The notes: generated by a model from the letters alone, not told the origin. Positions 1-10,350 are shown, counted from the first letter of the stretch. The stretch: 64,000 nt of DNA from Thermothelomyces thermophilus ATCC 42464 (GCF_000226095.1 NC_016472.1:10478001-10542000), one strand, 5' to 3'. Program-made: numbers and translations.

Positions 1-560
1 AGGGCTTGGGCTGCTAGCTTAGATGAAGTCGAGTCTATACCCGACGAGACGGGATCGAGCAGCGGTCGACGGTGCACACTCCCGTGGTACTTGGCGCACT
101 GGTCGCGGATACTATTGGCGTGCGGCTCATGCTCGACGTCGTCGCAACAGCAAAGCGGCGGGTAGTCCTTCGAGTCGACCGGATAATGGCACGAGCACTC
201 GTTGAGAACGATCTTGAGACTCGTCAAGGAGGCGATGGCCGTTGGCGACAGGGATTGAAGGGGCTCGAGGGAGGCCTTGTAAGCGTAGATAACGAATTGG
301 TTGGTAGAATACAGCAGGGTAGCGGCTTCGGTGTACAGGTCGCGGCAGGACCGGAGTAAGCCGGCGAAGTTGCGCGTCGGGGGCGGGTCAAAGGCCGACA
401 CGAATATTCGCGACTCCTTGCGGCCATCTAAGTAATACGTGTTTGGGCGCCCATCACGGCGGGCTATGCCTATGTGAAGATATATGCGATGGCGTACGTG
501 AGGAGGCAGCCGTAGCAGAGTCGGTGGCCGGGGCGGCTGCTCCTCGATGCCTCGCATCAT
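1..560 (-). CDS. DUF7730 / F-box-like domain protein, 3' end cut by window edge
   Basis: The minus strand reads openly from an ATG-ATG pair at 560 to the left edge, about 186 codons, so the C-terminus is missing. The visible protein has a proline-rich lead, then LRLPPHVRHRIYLHIG, a segment reading NTYYLDGRKESRIFVSAF, then LLRSCRDLYTEAATLLYSTN and SLTSLKIVLNECSCH followed by a Cys-rich stretch. That order is the hallmark of the large fungal family annotated as DUF7730 or F-box-like: an F-box-type helix pair, a 'CR..Y.EA..LLYS.N.F' core, then a low-complexity tail. Some relatives are thought to be substrate receptors of SCF ubiquitin ligases, but most have no known function. An in-frame TAA upstream at about 697 limits the start; the next downstream Met would also serve. 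The coding strand has normal GC-rich codon use and no stops in the visible part, so it looks intact. Confidence 0.7.
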   Translation of the reverse strand, partial: MMRGIEEQPPRPPTLLRLPPHVRHRIYLHIGIARRDGRPNTYYLDGRKESRIFVSAFDPPPTRNFAGLLRSCRDLYTEAATLLYSTNQFVIYAYKASLEPLQSLSPTAIASLTSLKIVLNECSCHYPVDSKDYPPLCCCDDVEHEPHANSIRDQCAKYHGSVHRRPLLDPVSSGIDSTSSKLAAQA

Positions 561-937
561 CGTTGGGGGCCGATGGCTGTTGGCCGCCGTCACGGTTGAT
601 TCGAAAGGATTGGTGGCAGTTGGCTGTCGACTGTTCAATTTCGCGTCCCGTTTAGTTTTCGCGATGAAGAACCGAGAGCAGAAGAAGCCGGGGTAATTAC
701 CTTAAGTAAGGTGGGTGCCACTGGCAATGAAATGCGTGAGGACTGGAAAGTGCGGGATGGCTGCCTGGCTCGGCCGCTAACTAATCCGATCCATCAAATG
801 CGAATCAATCCGACGGGGGTACCTTCAGCTGGTGGGCAAGAACCTTAAACTTTGTGACACACGGCTCAGGCAGGGGAAGAAAAGGCGTAGTCCAAATTCA
901 ACAGCGCAAGGCCCAGCTGGGAAGTAAATTAAGGTAT
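561..937. other. intergenic, upstream of the DUF7730 gene
   Basis: I see no convincing coding exon on either strand. The stretch should hold the promoter and 5' UTR of the minus-strand gene ending at 560, but I could not point to a TATA box or other named site. Confidence 0.4.
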
Positions 938-1016
938 GAAGCAAGGCCGGACTCGAACGCGGAATGGGGGATTGAATATGGGGAATATTCTCTAATTAAC
1001 CACTGCGTTCTTCTCA
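938..1016 (-). pseudogene. tRNA-like relic
   Basis: On the minus strand a B-box-like stretch (GTTCGAGTCC) is followed by CTTGCTTC, as at a tRNA 3' end. Upstream lie a D-arm-like CAGTGGTTAATTAGAG and a perfect 5-bp stem GAATA/TATTC enclosing the 7-base loop TTCCCCA. The T-stem pairs poorly (CCGCG against CCGGC) and the acceptor stem is only partly complementary, so this is probably a decayed tRNA gene or tRNA-derived relic. The loop would place CCC at the anticodon, but base 37 is a C, which is atypical. No covariance model could be run. Confidence 0.3.
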
Positions 1017-1039
1017 CATGCAAGGCCTAGTTAGGAGAG

Positions 1040-1400
1040 AGGACTAGAGCGTGAAAATACCTAATTACACAATTCAACCTCCAGCAACACAGATGAATTT
1101 CTTTCACCTGGTATGTCATTCCAGCCCTGGACACCGTCTCTAAGGTAATTACTTGAACGGACAGATACAACTGACGTTACAGACACAATTCCTGACGAAG
1201 AGATTGTCGAATGGGATGTGACTAGGTCGACCCGAATCAGCCACCCACTGCAACAGATCAAAGATTTTCAACGACATCATTGTAGTCCACAAAATCGAAG
1301 CTCTTGCTGGACCCAAAGATAATCTTTTTGACGCCAGTGCCGCTGTGGATGCTTCGGGGGCATTCTTCACAAGCTTGAAGTACGGAGGAATCGGTATGTA
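1040..1400 (+). pseudogene. remnant exons of an unrecognised protein-coding gene
   Basis: Two plus-strand stretches read like real protein but are out of frame with each other. About 1190-1262 gives a string ending DEEIVEWDVTRSTRISHPLQ. About 1263-1395 gives HKIEALAGPKDNLFDASAAV and then DASGAFFTSLKYGGIG. The second runs into GGTATGTATGT, a good fungal 5' splice site. No start codon or downstream exon continues it, and the two frames do not join without a frameshift. I do not recognise the family. The simplest reading is a degraded gene or a gene fragment; an intact gene with unusual introns cannot be excluded. Confidence 0.3.
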
Positions 1401-2050
1401 TGTACATGCATACACCTGCAGACCTGGACGGTCAGGCAGAATGATAATAAATAATTAGGTGGGCCCAGCTGAGATATGTACATACAATGTTCGCCTCGAC
1501 CCAATTCTGGGCGTGGAACCGTGATCGACCATGCTGAACCACACTTATCTCGCCCTTATCTTGCACGGAGCTCCACTAGCTAAACCGTGCCGGTTACTGC
1601 TAGCTCAAGATCGCCGTTCCCCGAACTCGGCAGCTCGGGAGTCATCGTGCAGATCATCGAAGGCGATCATCAAGGGTCCTCTTACCTCTTCTGTGGGTTA
1701 CGTCAATGTTGGATGATACCGACCAAGGTGGGTAGCTGACTGGCTCTCTTGCGTTATCACCCAATTAACGTTGACGATCAAGATCACCCAGATCCTTTCG
1801 ACACAGGGGTGCATGCTCACGCAGTAGCCCTTCCCACAAAACCGGTGACCCCCTCATGGGGAGAGCCAAGGACGGCGGCGAGATGCTGCAAAACCATAAA
1901 GTCCTGTCCCGTTCCCAATGGAAAGCCTCGCGTAGAGAAGCAAACAGAAGCAGTATAGATTGGATGCAATGATGATGATGATGACAAATGATAATGATGC
2001 GATGAGCAAGACGTACACAAGTCCAGAATCCCTGCGAGCTGGTTCCGATA
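1401..2050. other. intergenic, no gene seen
   Basis: Only short unsupported open frames occur here. There is a GATGAT-type microsatellite near 1971-1983. The right end should contain the 3' UTR of the minus-strand GPI16 gene, which stops at 2051. Confidence 0.4.
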
Positions 2051-4032
2051 TCAGCTCTTTACTCCCTTGACCGCCCCTCTCAACTTCGTCTTTATCCTCC
2101 CCACCAGGACCGCCAGCCCGGCCTCCGGCCCCTCATCGGCCGCCACAAACCGCCTCACAAGAATATTGAACATGCCGCCAAACGCCAGGGCGATGGCCGT
2201 CGAGGTAAAGATGATGACGTTGTACGGCATGCTGAAGTCGGGCGTGGGCAGGCTGCAGAGCAGCGACGTGGTTCTGAGGTTGTACGCCGCCCGGGCCGCC
2301 GTATTCCCTTCCGCCCCGCGGTCGAGGATGGTGATGACGGCGGCGGCCACGTCAAACCCGCGGTTCGCGTCCGGCGGGTACTCGGTATACCGCAGGATGG
2401 ACTTTTCAAAGTCGTACGTGAGGGACACGGTCGAGGCCGCGGGCACGCGCATACGCACTTCGAGCTGGGTACCGCGGGCGCGGTCAAGGGCCGGGCGGTA
2501 GTAAACTTGTTGGATCAGCGACTTGTTAATGTCGTCATTGTTTCGGTCTGTGGCGCTATCATTTTTGCTAATATTGTTGTCATTACGAGACGAAGACGGC
2601 GATGAGGATGTGCCGGCTACGCGCGCTTCCATGGTGTGCAGGTAAATACGCATAAACCAGGGGAGTGTTTCCATGTAGATGAATTCGACCTCGGTGTCGG
2701 GACTTGGGTTGCGCAGAATAGTCTGCACGCCGCCGCGCTCCTGGCCGTAGCCGGTGAAGCTGCGTTCGGCATAAAGAAGTGGAGTCTCCGGTGTCAGGAT
2801 GCCGGCTGAGGCGCCATCCTCGAGGCGGGGGAGCATCAACTCCAGCTCGGTCTCGGGCGGCGAGACGTGAAAGCAGCGCGAAACTTGGTCGGGGTTCTTT
2901 TTCTCGGAAACGTCCTGGGTGACAAAGACAGTGCGAGAGTGGGGAACCTGGAGGCACACCGGAGGTACGGCCGGGTCTGCAAGAGGGCAGGTTCCTTTCA
3001 CGGGCTTGCCGAAGATCTGGGCGAGTGACCACTCCTGGTTGGTGTGGTCCATGGGAAAGCATGTGTCATGAGAGTGGTAGGGCTTCGAAGTGTTGCAAGG
3101 CAGCTGATCGGCTGGCGGGGGTCTGGGAATAGGATTGTCTTGAAGCTCTGTTAGTCGACAGCGGAGATGGCGGGGTGGCCCTGCCTGGAGAACGACGTAC
3201 CCCTCGGCCGCTTGGACCGTTCGATGTCAAGGACCATGTCAATAGTTTGCTCGATCTGTAGAACGCATTCATCGCCGGGGGGGCAAACTGGGCGGACATC
3301 GATGGCCATGGTTTGCCACGAAGCGTCAAACAGCTTGTGGCCGTCGAGCAGCGTGGCGATCCCGGCTTTGCCCTTGCATGGCAGGAGCTTCAGGAACGGG
3401 GTAAGGTTTTCGGTACAGACCACCTCGTGAGGCAGCACGCCGTAGAGGAGATGCATATCACTGTCCGTAGGATGGTCGCCTTCGGGTTGGAAGGACATTA
3501 CGGGGCGTGTCGTCCGGGTTTCGTCGATGAAATTGAGCGAGGCACAGAATAGCCCCGACAGGGCGTTTGTGAGGATTCGCCATTTGCGGTCCGCTCTGCG
3601 AGTCAATTGTTGTCAGTAAGCGGCAGTGTCGATGGTCGGGAATCAAACTAGAGTGCCCTACTCCTCGTCCGCGTCAGCCTCGAGCCACGCCCAGAGTTCG
3701 ACACCAGTGCCGCCCTCACGCGCGCCGTTCCACGGCCTGGCGCCCCAAGTTTCGGCATCCCATCGCCCCAAGCTAAACCTCAGATGAAGCTCGCGCGTGC
3801 CGGCATGTTGCAGGATCTGACCGAGCGAGCGCGGGAAGAAGCGGAAGTTGCCCTTTTCGAACTCGGAGAAGGTCGTGTTGGAGCGGAAGTTGAAGCTCGC
3901 AAGGAGCGAGGACAGAGGCAGCGGCCGCAGGTTCAGTTGCTCATAGTAGTCGGAGGATGCCGAAGCAGGAAAGACATTCAAGGAAAAAAGGAAAACCCAA
4001 AGGAACGACAGGAAGGGTAGGAATTGGCGCAT
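2051..4032 (-). CDS. GPI16: GPI transamidase subunit GPI16 / PIG-T, three exons
   Basis: Part of the ER-membrane GPI transamidase, which cleaves the C-terminal signal of proprotein substrates and attaches the preassembled GPI anchor; PIG-T/Gpi16 holds the complex together. Exons on the minus strand are 4032-3662, 3595-3201 and 3138-2051, joined by 66- and 62-bp introns. Both introns have good branch points (CTTACTGAC and CGACTAACAG), and the model is open for 617 residues. A signal peptide (about residues 1-26) precedes the luminal domain with YYEQLNLRPLP. The middle exon carries LTNALSGLFCASLNFID, and the last exon SLAQIFGKPVKGTCPLAD, both typical of the family. A single hydrophobic segment (VIIFTSTAIALAFGG, about 563-582) lies near the C-terminus, as expected for a type I membrane protein. 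Length matches fungal Gpi16. The gene is divergent from LUC7. Confidence 0.93.
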
Positions 4033-4413
4033 CTTGCTTCCTCAGCGCCGTTTGGCCATTTGGGCGCATGGGATCCGCGAGAGGGAGACAAGAGGTTCGA
4101 AGATGATAAGTCTTGGCAGTCCCGGATAAAGGTGGCCAACTGGGGACCCGCCACTGCGCTTTGGGGAGGCGGCTTGGCCCACACCAACGCGCTCTGCAGC
4201 CTTGCAACGCGGCCGACGCTGTTCGCTCCGCCAGGCCAGGCGGTCACCTCCAAATTTCCCATCTCCAGACCCGCAACTCTAAACCAGGAAGCCAAGCACC
4301 TTGTCGGACATCTTTTCAACCCACACCACTGACACGTTGAACAAACCTCGACATCGAGTATCCCTTGCCAGCATCTTCATCAGAGCCCACAAACTGTTTT
4401 TTTTTTTCGCACA
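4033..4413. promoter_or_regulatory. shared divergent promoter of GPI16 and LUC7
   Basis: Only 381 bp separate the two start codons, so both core promoters and 5' UTRs must lie here. It contains a T-rich tract just before the LUC7 ATG. No TATA box is evident, as is usual for fungal housekeeping genes. Co-regulation is inferred from spacing only. Confidence 0.6.
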
Positions 4414-5338
4414 ATGGCTGCCGAACAACGAAAGCTGCTTGGTACGCTCCTTTTTCTTTTTCATCCCTCCTCGTCTCAACAATGCGATGAGTGCTAACAC
4501 GGGTTTCTTCTGCGCAGAGCAGCTTATGGGCGGTGGCATGGCGTCACGTAGCGCCCAGCTCCCGCTCACCGACCCCAAAGTCTGCCGCTCTTACCTCGTC
4601 GGTACCTGCCCGCACGACCTCTTTACCAACACCAAGGCCGACCTGGGCCCTTGCCCGCGCGTGCACTCGGAGGCGCTCAAGGCCGAGTACGAAAACCTGT
4701 CCGAGGCCGAGAAGAAGAAGTACGGGTTCGAGTACGACTACATGCGGGACCTGCAGAACCGCATCGAGGCGTGCAACCGCAACATCGACACGCTCCAGCG
4801 CCGGCTCGAGAAGACGCCCGACGAGGTCCGCCAGACCAACGCGCTGCTCAAGGCCATCTCGGACCTGGGCTCGACCATCGCCAACGGCCTGCTCGAGGTC
4901 GAGATCCTGGCCGAGTCGGGCGAGGTCGCGCGCGCCTACGACGAGTACTACAAGGTGCGCCACGCGCAGGCGGCCAAGGCCGAGCGCGAGCGCGAGCTCA
5001 AGGCGCTGTCCGAGACGTCCGGGCCCTCGGGCCACCAGAAGTTGCAGGTCTGCGACGTCTGCGGAGCGTACCTGAGCCGCCTCGACAACGACCGCCGCCT
5101 GGCCGACCACTTCTTTGGCAAGATGCACTTGGGCTTTGCTCAGATGCGCAAGGCCTACGACGCGCTCCCCAAGGAGATGAAGGGGAGGCAACGGCCGCCA
5201 ATGTCCATGGGCGGCGGTGGAGACGAGGATATGGGCGGCGTCCCGACGGGCCCCGCCGGCGGGTATGGCGATGGGTGGAAAGGCAGGGGGTCCAGGAGTG
5301 GTGGCTTTCGTCCGCGCGGGCCGAGGAGGGGTTGGTAG
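4414..5338 (+). CDS. LUC7: LUC7-family U1 snRNP protein, two exons
   Basis: Luc7 is a U1 snRNP component that helps select 5' splice sites. The ATG at 4414 gives MAAEQRKLL; a 76-bp intron (4442-4517, GTACGC...GCGCAG) follows, and exon 2 restores EQLMGGGM, the canonical LUC7 N-terminus. The upstream in-frame ATG at 4301 would read through the intron and is rejected. The 282-residue product has the CCCH zinc finger (C32, C40, C55, H59, in LVGTCPHDLF and GPCPRVHSE). A long charged coiled coil follows, then the C2H2-type finger VCDVCGAYLSRLDNDRRLAD with the H of GKMH. The C-terminus is Gly/Arg-rich (GRGSRSGGFRPRGPRRGW) and replaces the SR tail of animal homologues. Length and domain order fit fungal LUC7. 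Confidence 0.94.
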
Positions 5339-5860
5339 AAACGGGAAAGGGAGCGGTAGGACACTTGCATTCACTGGCGTTTTGGCGTTGCATATTATGG
5401 GGTATATGGTATGGCACGATATCACGGCGGGCTAATGCTTCCAGCTTCTTTCTTGGTGTTCTTCTGCTTCTCGTTTTTATTAACCAAGCACGGTATGGTA
5501 GGCAAGAATTTCCACATTAAATAAAAAGACCCCGTGAATCGGTCAGGGTCATGTGGGTTTGACTTTCATGATCAAGGGCACAGAGGCTACGCTGGGTGCC
5601 GGGTTACTATCTCTCGTAAAGGTCGTTCACCGCGGGCCGCTCCGGTAGCCTGGCCTAACCGTGGCCATTGATTCGAGCATTTCCGTCCGCCTTTTCCTCG
5701 TCCACTGCTGTGTTTGGTGTCTATATATATATAGAGCCATCTCAATTACCGTGACGAACCTGCTCCGCCAAGCCCCGATTTGGCTAGCGTTGCACTTCGC
5801 TATTTGATGATGGATGCGCCATGGACCAGTGGCTGCCTTTTGAGCCTCGCACTCCCTCTC
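5339..5860. other. convergent intergenic: 3' UTRs of LUC7 and the RGG protein
   Basis: The genes on either side both end here. A plausible LUC7 cleavage/polyadenylation region is the ATTAAATAAAAAG run near 5515-5527. A short TA dinucleotide repeat lies at about 5722-5733. I see no coding exon. Confidence 0.5.
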
Positions 5861-7210
5861 CTACGATGGGTTTTGCTTGGCAGCGATATCAGCAGCCACC
5901 TCCTCATCCCACTTGCCTACGGGCGATGCGATCGAAAGGTCAACATCGGGCTTGGACACCCATGCGGCCTCGACCGTCTTAGGCGCCGCGGCAGCTGATG
6001 TCGGCAAAGGCGGGAAATCCTCCTGCTTCAGGTCGGCCTTCTTCGGCGGAGACGACTCCGCCGCCGCCGCCGCAGCAGCAGCAGCAGCAGGTGGGTTCGG
6101 CCGTGCCTGATCTCGCCCGTTCTCACCCTCGCGTTCATCAAACAGCGTCCGTCCCCCGCCTCCGCGCCCACCCCTGCCCCGTCCACCACCCCGGCCCCTG
6201 CCTCGCCCTCTCAAGCCGAACCCGTTAAAGTCTCCGCCCTCATCCGCGAAGCCCCCGCCGCTGGCGAACCGACTCGCTCCGAGGCCGGCCGCGGACCTGG
6301 CGCCCCTCACTCCGCCATGGGCTCCCTTGAACCCCCCCTTCCTGTCTTCCTCGCGACCGACGAGGTCCTCCTTGCCGGCGTCCCAGCCGCCCCCTTCCTT
6401 GCCGGCCATGGCCTTGAGCTTGCGCTCCCGGTTCTTGGCCCGCTCGTCCTCGAGCTTGCGGCGCGCCTCCTCGGCGGCCCGGCGGCGCTCCAGCGCCTTC
6501 TCCATGTCGTGCGCGTACGCGGCCGCGAACTCGGACTCGTCGCGCTGCGCCTCCTCGAACCGCCGCGTCTTCTCGGCCGCGAGCAGCCGCATCTTCTCCA
6601 TGCGCTCCGTCAGCTCCTCCTCCGTGAGCTTCGGGCGCGGATTCGCCCCCGAGTTGAGCCGGGCTTGGGAGATGGCCGAGGCGGTATTGTTGTTGTTGTT
6701 GTTGTTGTTGTTTGTCGACGCGGATGCCGTCGATCCCTTGGCTTTTGCTCCCGGTGCTGTGCCGGAGGGCTCGCGCGGGCCGGTGGGGGGTTGTTTGGAG
6801 TTTGTAGTTGGCGCTGAGGTGGCCGTGGATTCTTGGACGGACGGCGAGTTGTTCGCGTTCCCGGACTTCGAAGTCCTCTTGTGATTATTATTATTCTTGT
6901 TGTTATTATTCTTGTTATTATTGTTGTTGTTATTGTCATTATTGTTTCCCGGTGGCCGAGGGGATTTGCTATCCCCGCGTCGCCCCGGATTGTGGCGGGA
7001 TTGCGCTAACGATCCCCTCACCGGCTGAGCCGGCGCGGTGGGAGCGGGCTGTTGCGAGACAGGAGCCGGTGCAGGTGCCGGACTTGGTGCTGCGGGAGCA
7101 TCATGAACGGTGACGGTTTCGGACAGGATGACTGTCTCTTCTTCCACTGGCTCGATGTCATCAGCGAATAGATCGTCGTCGGTGCGGCCGCCAAACTGGT
7201 CCTGGTCCAT
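5861..7210 (-). CDS. RGG-box, Asn/Ala-rich low-complexity protein, putative RNA-binding
   Basis: I do not recognise a named family. The ATG at 7210 (context GCAGCCATGG) begins MDQDQFGGRTDDDLFADDIE and gives 449 residues in one exon. The frame opens further upstream, but a 5' UTR intron just before the ATG (7213-7263) supports this start. In order the protein has an acidic N-terminus, a Pro/Ala stretch, long asparagine runs encoded by AAT/AAC repeats, a KLTEEELTERMEKMR segment opening a charged coiled coil, then an RGG-type block of Arg-Gly repeats. A poly-Ala run and a conserved-looking KQEDFPPLPTSAAA tail follow. RGG boxes bind RNA, and the FPPLP motif occurs in several translation or mRNA-associated proteins, so a cytoplasmic RNA-binding role is an inference. 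The homopolymer runs should vary in length between strains. Confidence 0.75.
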   Translation of the reverse strand: MDQDQFGGRTDDDLFADDIEPVEEETVILSETVTVHDAPAAPSPAPAPAPVSQQPAPTAPAQPVRGSLAQSRHNPGRRGDSKSPRPPGNNNDNNNNNNNKNNNNKNNNNHKRTSKSGNANNSPSVQESTATSAPTTNSKQPPTGPREPSGTAPGAKAKGSTASASTNNNNNNNNNTASAISQARLNSGANPRPKLTEEELTERMEKMRLLAAEKTRRFEEAQRDESEFAAAYAHDMEKALERRRAAEEARRKLEDERAKNRERKLKAMAGKEGGGWDAGKEDLVGREEDRKGGFKGAHGGVRGARSAAGLGASRFASGGGFADEGGDFNGFGLRGRGRGRGGGRGRGGRGGGGRTLFDEREGENGRDQARPNPPAAAAAAAAAAESSPPKKADLKQEDFPPLPTSAAAAPKTVEAAWVSKPDVDLSIASPVGKWDEEVAADIAAKQNPS

Positions 7211-7212
7211 GG

Positions 7213-7263
7213 CTGCGAATGGAGAATTAATGTAAAGTTGGCTGGTGGTATAGTGATAGTTAC
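7213..7263 (-). other. probable 5' UTR intron of the RGG protein gene
   Basis: On the minus strand GTAACT at 7263 and TTCGCAG ending at 7213 bracket 51 bp that end two bases before the ATG. The size fits local introns; transcript data would settle it. Confidence 0.5.
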
Positions 7264-8104
7264 GTTTAAGGGCATTCGAATGTTCAGATTCGAATTCGCG
7301 GCGGAGCCGGTGCTCCCTCTCGGAATAGGACGCGGAGCCTGTTTCTCTGCAGGCGACCAGATGGGGGATCGAGGGGCTTGATTGAAGTGGGGGGAGTGTC
7401 TTGCAGCGCGGCCTTCTTGCTCCCTTGAGCTTTCGCGGGGCAACAGAGCGCCGCCCCACAAGCGCGAGGGGCAGCCGGCTACAACTGATGGCAGCGGCAC
7501 AGCGCCATCCCGTTTTTTCCTTGCTCCCGCTCCGTGCTGCCCCTGCCTTGTTCGAACATCAATAGGTACTGTACACTACCTTACCAAGATTGAGGTTGCT
7601 TCACTGAGTCATTTCCCATCCAAAACCAGGAAGTGACACATCGCAGGTACGCCAAGATAATCAACGCCCATGACTCTCTTGCAGTTCCTGGCCGGCTGAC
7701 TTGGCCGAGAACATTGGAGATATGAACTGTTGTTCAGGCTCCCATCCTGCACCACGACAGATGAAGATGAGACACCACCTAATGTAACTCGAGTGCATGC
7801 CCGGATTTCTAACTTGGCTGGATGACTTGAGCATCCTGCAGAACGCGCCGGCATCCAGAAACTTGGTCCACGGACCATGTCTGAAGACGCCATTGAAATG
7901 GCGCGCAGACGAGTGCATCATCCATAATAGCAGTGGGCAAGTGTGGTGCTTATTTTTCAACTGATTTTTTATTTGTTTATGTTTGCTTGTTCTCTTATTT
8001 TCTTTTCTTTTCTTTTTTTCCCCTTTCTCCCTTTGCAAGACTGTAGAGGCAGAAATCAAGCAAGATGTGCTTTCTGCCAGATAACTTACTCTGCTACAGG
8101 CAGG
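7264..8104. other. promoter side of the RGG gene and unique DNA up to the LINE
   Basis: The part next to 7263 should be the promoter and 5' UTR of the minus-strand gene. Open frames at 7609-8119 (minus) have no recognisable composition or motif and include a lysine-rich stretch from T-rich DNA, so I do not call a gene. The unique sequence ends at the LINE target-site copy at 8105. Confidence 0.4.
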
Positions 8105-8118
8105 GGCAGGAAAGGACA
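8105..8118. repeat. left target-site duplication of the LINE
   Basis: GGCAGGAAAGGA at 8105-8116 recurs exactly at 42709-42720. The next two bases (CA here, TA on the right) differ by one C/T change, so the duplication may be 14 bp. Confidence 0.75.
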
Positions 8119-8136
8119 TTATTATTATTATTATTA
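8118..8136 (-). repeat. (TAA)n 3' tail of the LINE
   Basis: Six ATT units on the plus strand read (AAT)n on the element's strand, directly next to the target duplication. Simple-repeat or A-rich 3' tails are typical of target-primed LINE insertions, so this marks the element's 3' end rather than an independent microsatellite. Confidence 0.7.
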
Positions 8137-9825
8137 GTCCTACACCGTTATACTAATAAGCATGCCAGAGCCTCTCTAGTTATATACAAAGGAAACCATA
8201 CCTAATAGGCCGGATAAAAACCTCTATTATACCTCTAACGCCTAATCCGGAGTACTAATACACTACAAAGAAAAGGAGAAGTAGCTAGAATAGCCCTATA
8301 GAGGCCTTCCCTCCCGGTCTAGCCTCCTTACGAGGCGGTATTCTGGGAGCCTCCCTAGGTCTATTAGCCACTATAGAACCCTCCTTGCTAACCGATGGTT
8401 ATAGGCCCCTATACCCCGTAAAACGAGGTCTAGGTCCCTTTAGGATTGTATTTCCTAGGATTCCTATGTTCGGCTTCTTAGTAGGTTTAGGCACTATATA
8501 ATTAGGTACTCTATAGTTTCCTTCCCTTAGCTATAGGTATAGTAAGGGGTACTAACCCCTAGGACTTAAACCCTAAATAGGAAGTTATAGAGGCTAATAG
8601 CCCTTATATAGGCCTATATTAGTAGCGAGCTCTAGGCCTTTATTAGGCCTTAATACCTTTATAGGCCTTCCCTTATAAAAACTAGGTATAGGGGGTCTTT
8701 ATCTAATATATATTATATCCTCCTATTAGCTTAGTTAGCCTTCTAATAGTTACTCTAGCTAGCTACTATAGCTAGTTCTATAGCCTATAGCTTCCTTTGT
8801 AAGGTCTATAGGGGGGGTTAACCCCCTTTATTACCTTCCTAAACCTATTACTAGACTATCGACCCTATTACTTCTAGGGCTATAGGCTTTAGTTCCTAGT
8901 CCCTTGCCCTAGCCCTTTTCTTCTAGAACCTCTAGCTTAACCTATTATAGGCCTATTAGATAAGAGCTCTTATAAGGACCTAGGAGGCCCTTAGGCCTGC
9001 CCTAGTCTATAGGAGTAGCTAGTTAAGTTTGGCTTTGAAGTTAGCTAGCCTCTTATTAAGATAGAGGTTAAAGGGCGGTACCTAGGCTTCTATTTTAAGG
9101 CACTAGATAGGGGTAGCCTTATAGGCCTTAGTAACTATTTAAAGGGCTTTATATTAGGCCTTTAATAGCTCTCTAGTAACGCCTTCTAGCTTGTCCCCTA
9201 GCTCAGTAAGCTTATAGTAGTTTAAGGCCCTATAGGCTAGGGCGCTATAGATATACTTAGTATAGACCTTGTAGGCCTATAAGAGGCTAGGGCCCTAGGT
9301 CTTTATAGTAAGCCTAGTTAGGGTAAACTCCTAGGTTTCTGACTTCTTAGCTACCTTTATATAATAAGGGCCTTATTACAGCCTCTAGTCTAGCTAGACC
9401 TTAAGGAATCTAGCTAACTTCGAAGGGGCTATAGTAGTAGTACCCCTTCTAGGCTATAGAAGCTTTAGTAGTCATAACTATTATTTCCGGCCCTTGTTAA
9501 AGTAGATAAGCTTATACTTTTCTAGGGTAAAAGCTATACCCTAAGTCTTTACCTACTAGAGGTAGGCCTTCTAGGCCTTCTATAGCTAACTATTATAGGC
9601 CTCCTTAGCCCTCCTAAAGGCTAGGAGGTTAGTATTATTAGCAAAGCCTATTAAACTAACTATAAGGCTAGCCTAGTAAATAGCCTAATAAAGAGAGGCT
9701 ATATAAAGGATAAATAGAATAGGGGAGAAGGGTAACCCTTATAAGACCTTAGCCTTAACTAGTATATCCTATATTTCCTAGCTATCAAAGTAAAGGATAG
9801 CTACCTTATCCTATAACTACTCCTC
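8137..9825 (-). pseudogene. LINE reverse transcriptase, C-terminal half, and downstream region
   Basis: Read on the minus strand from 9825 leftwards: FSPILFILYIASL followed by GFANNTNLLAF, corresponding to RT domains 4 and 5. The catalytic Asp-Asp pair is changed to Asn-Asn by G-to-A. Next come FTLEKYKLIYFNKGRK and ALTRLT/ARTKYIYSALAY-like thumb blocks at about 9170-9560, with many stops. The expected N-terminal RT blocks are absent. The leftmost 1 kb should hold the RNase H and C-terminal region, but it is too mutated for me to name motifs. Not functional. Confidence 0.75.
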
Positions 9826-9876
9826 ATAACGAACCTAACTCAGACTTCTTCTAAAAGGGTTCAGACAAAGGTAGAT
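9826..9876 (-). repeat. left LTR of chromovirus H, piece 1
   Basis: The ATAACGAACC...GACAAAGGTAGAT stretch matches the R-U5 end of the LTR seen whole at 39585-40006. It is cut after TAGAT by E1 and resumes at 17472. Confidence 0.75.
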
Positions 9877-10323
9877 TGTCACAGACAAGCATATAGACGG
9901 CCTAGCAGGCTACAGCCAGGACACGGGACATTCCGACAGCCAATCACTTGACAAACCGATCAGAAGATTATCACCGCCAAGACTAAGGTCTTCACTAGTA
10001 ATAATAACATGTCACCGTCGATAACACGGAATTACAGAGTAAAAGGAGAAATGGTGCTAGTGATAACTATTAAAGAGGGACAAACAAATCGTATATATAT
10101 AGCTAGCCAGTCACTCGTTTGGTAGACTCTAGGAGTTTACCAATAGTAATAATCACAATCATAGTACTTATACCAGGTATTACTAATTACTATAAGAGAT
10201 AACTTTAATATTATTATAAACCTTTTAGCTTTACCGAATCCCTTAGATAACCTGCTTACTAGTTCTGCCTAATCTACCTTCGTCTAAACCCTTTCAGAAG
10301 AAGTCTAAGTTAGGTTCGTCATA
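9877..10323 (+). repeat. E1 5' LTR
   Basis: 447 bp, same length as the 3' copy at 17025. Its first ~240 bp (U3) is unrelated to the U3 of E2, E3 and H; the rest (from about AGTCACTCG onward) is shared by all elements here. Confidence 0.88.
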
Positions 10324-10350
10324 TATTATTACTACTCCCTTTGTTCTATT

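Noticed and set aside
4544-5425. 293-codon minus-strand frame over LUC7
   Set aside because: Antisense of a well-supported gene with strong third-position GC bias.
6317-6884. Two plus-strand frames over the RGG gene
   Set aside because: Arg/Leu- and Ser-rich shadows of the coiled-coil and repeat region.
7661-8119. 152-codon minus-strand frame beside the LINE
   Set aside because: Lysine-rich core comes from a T-rich tract; overlaps the target-site copy; no motif.
8117-9825. Reading the left LINE piece and right LINE piece as two separate LINE insertions
   Set aside because: The shared target duplication, one 3' tail on the left and one leader on the right fit a single insertion better.
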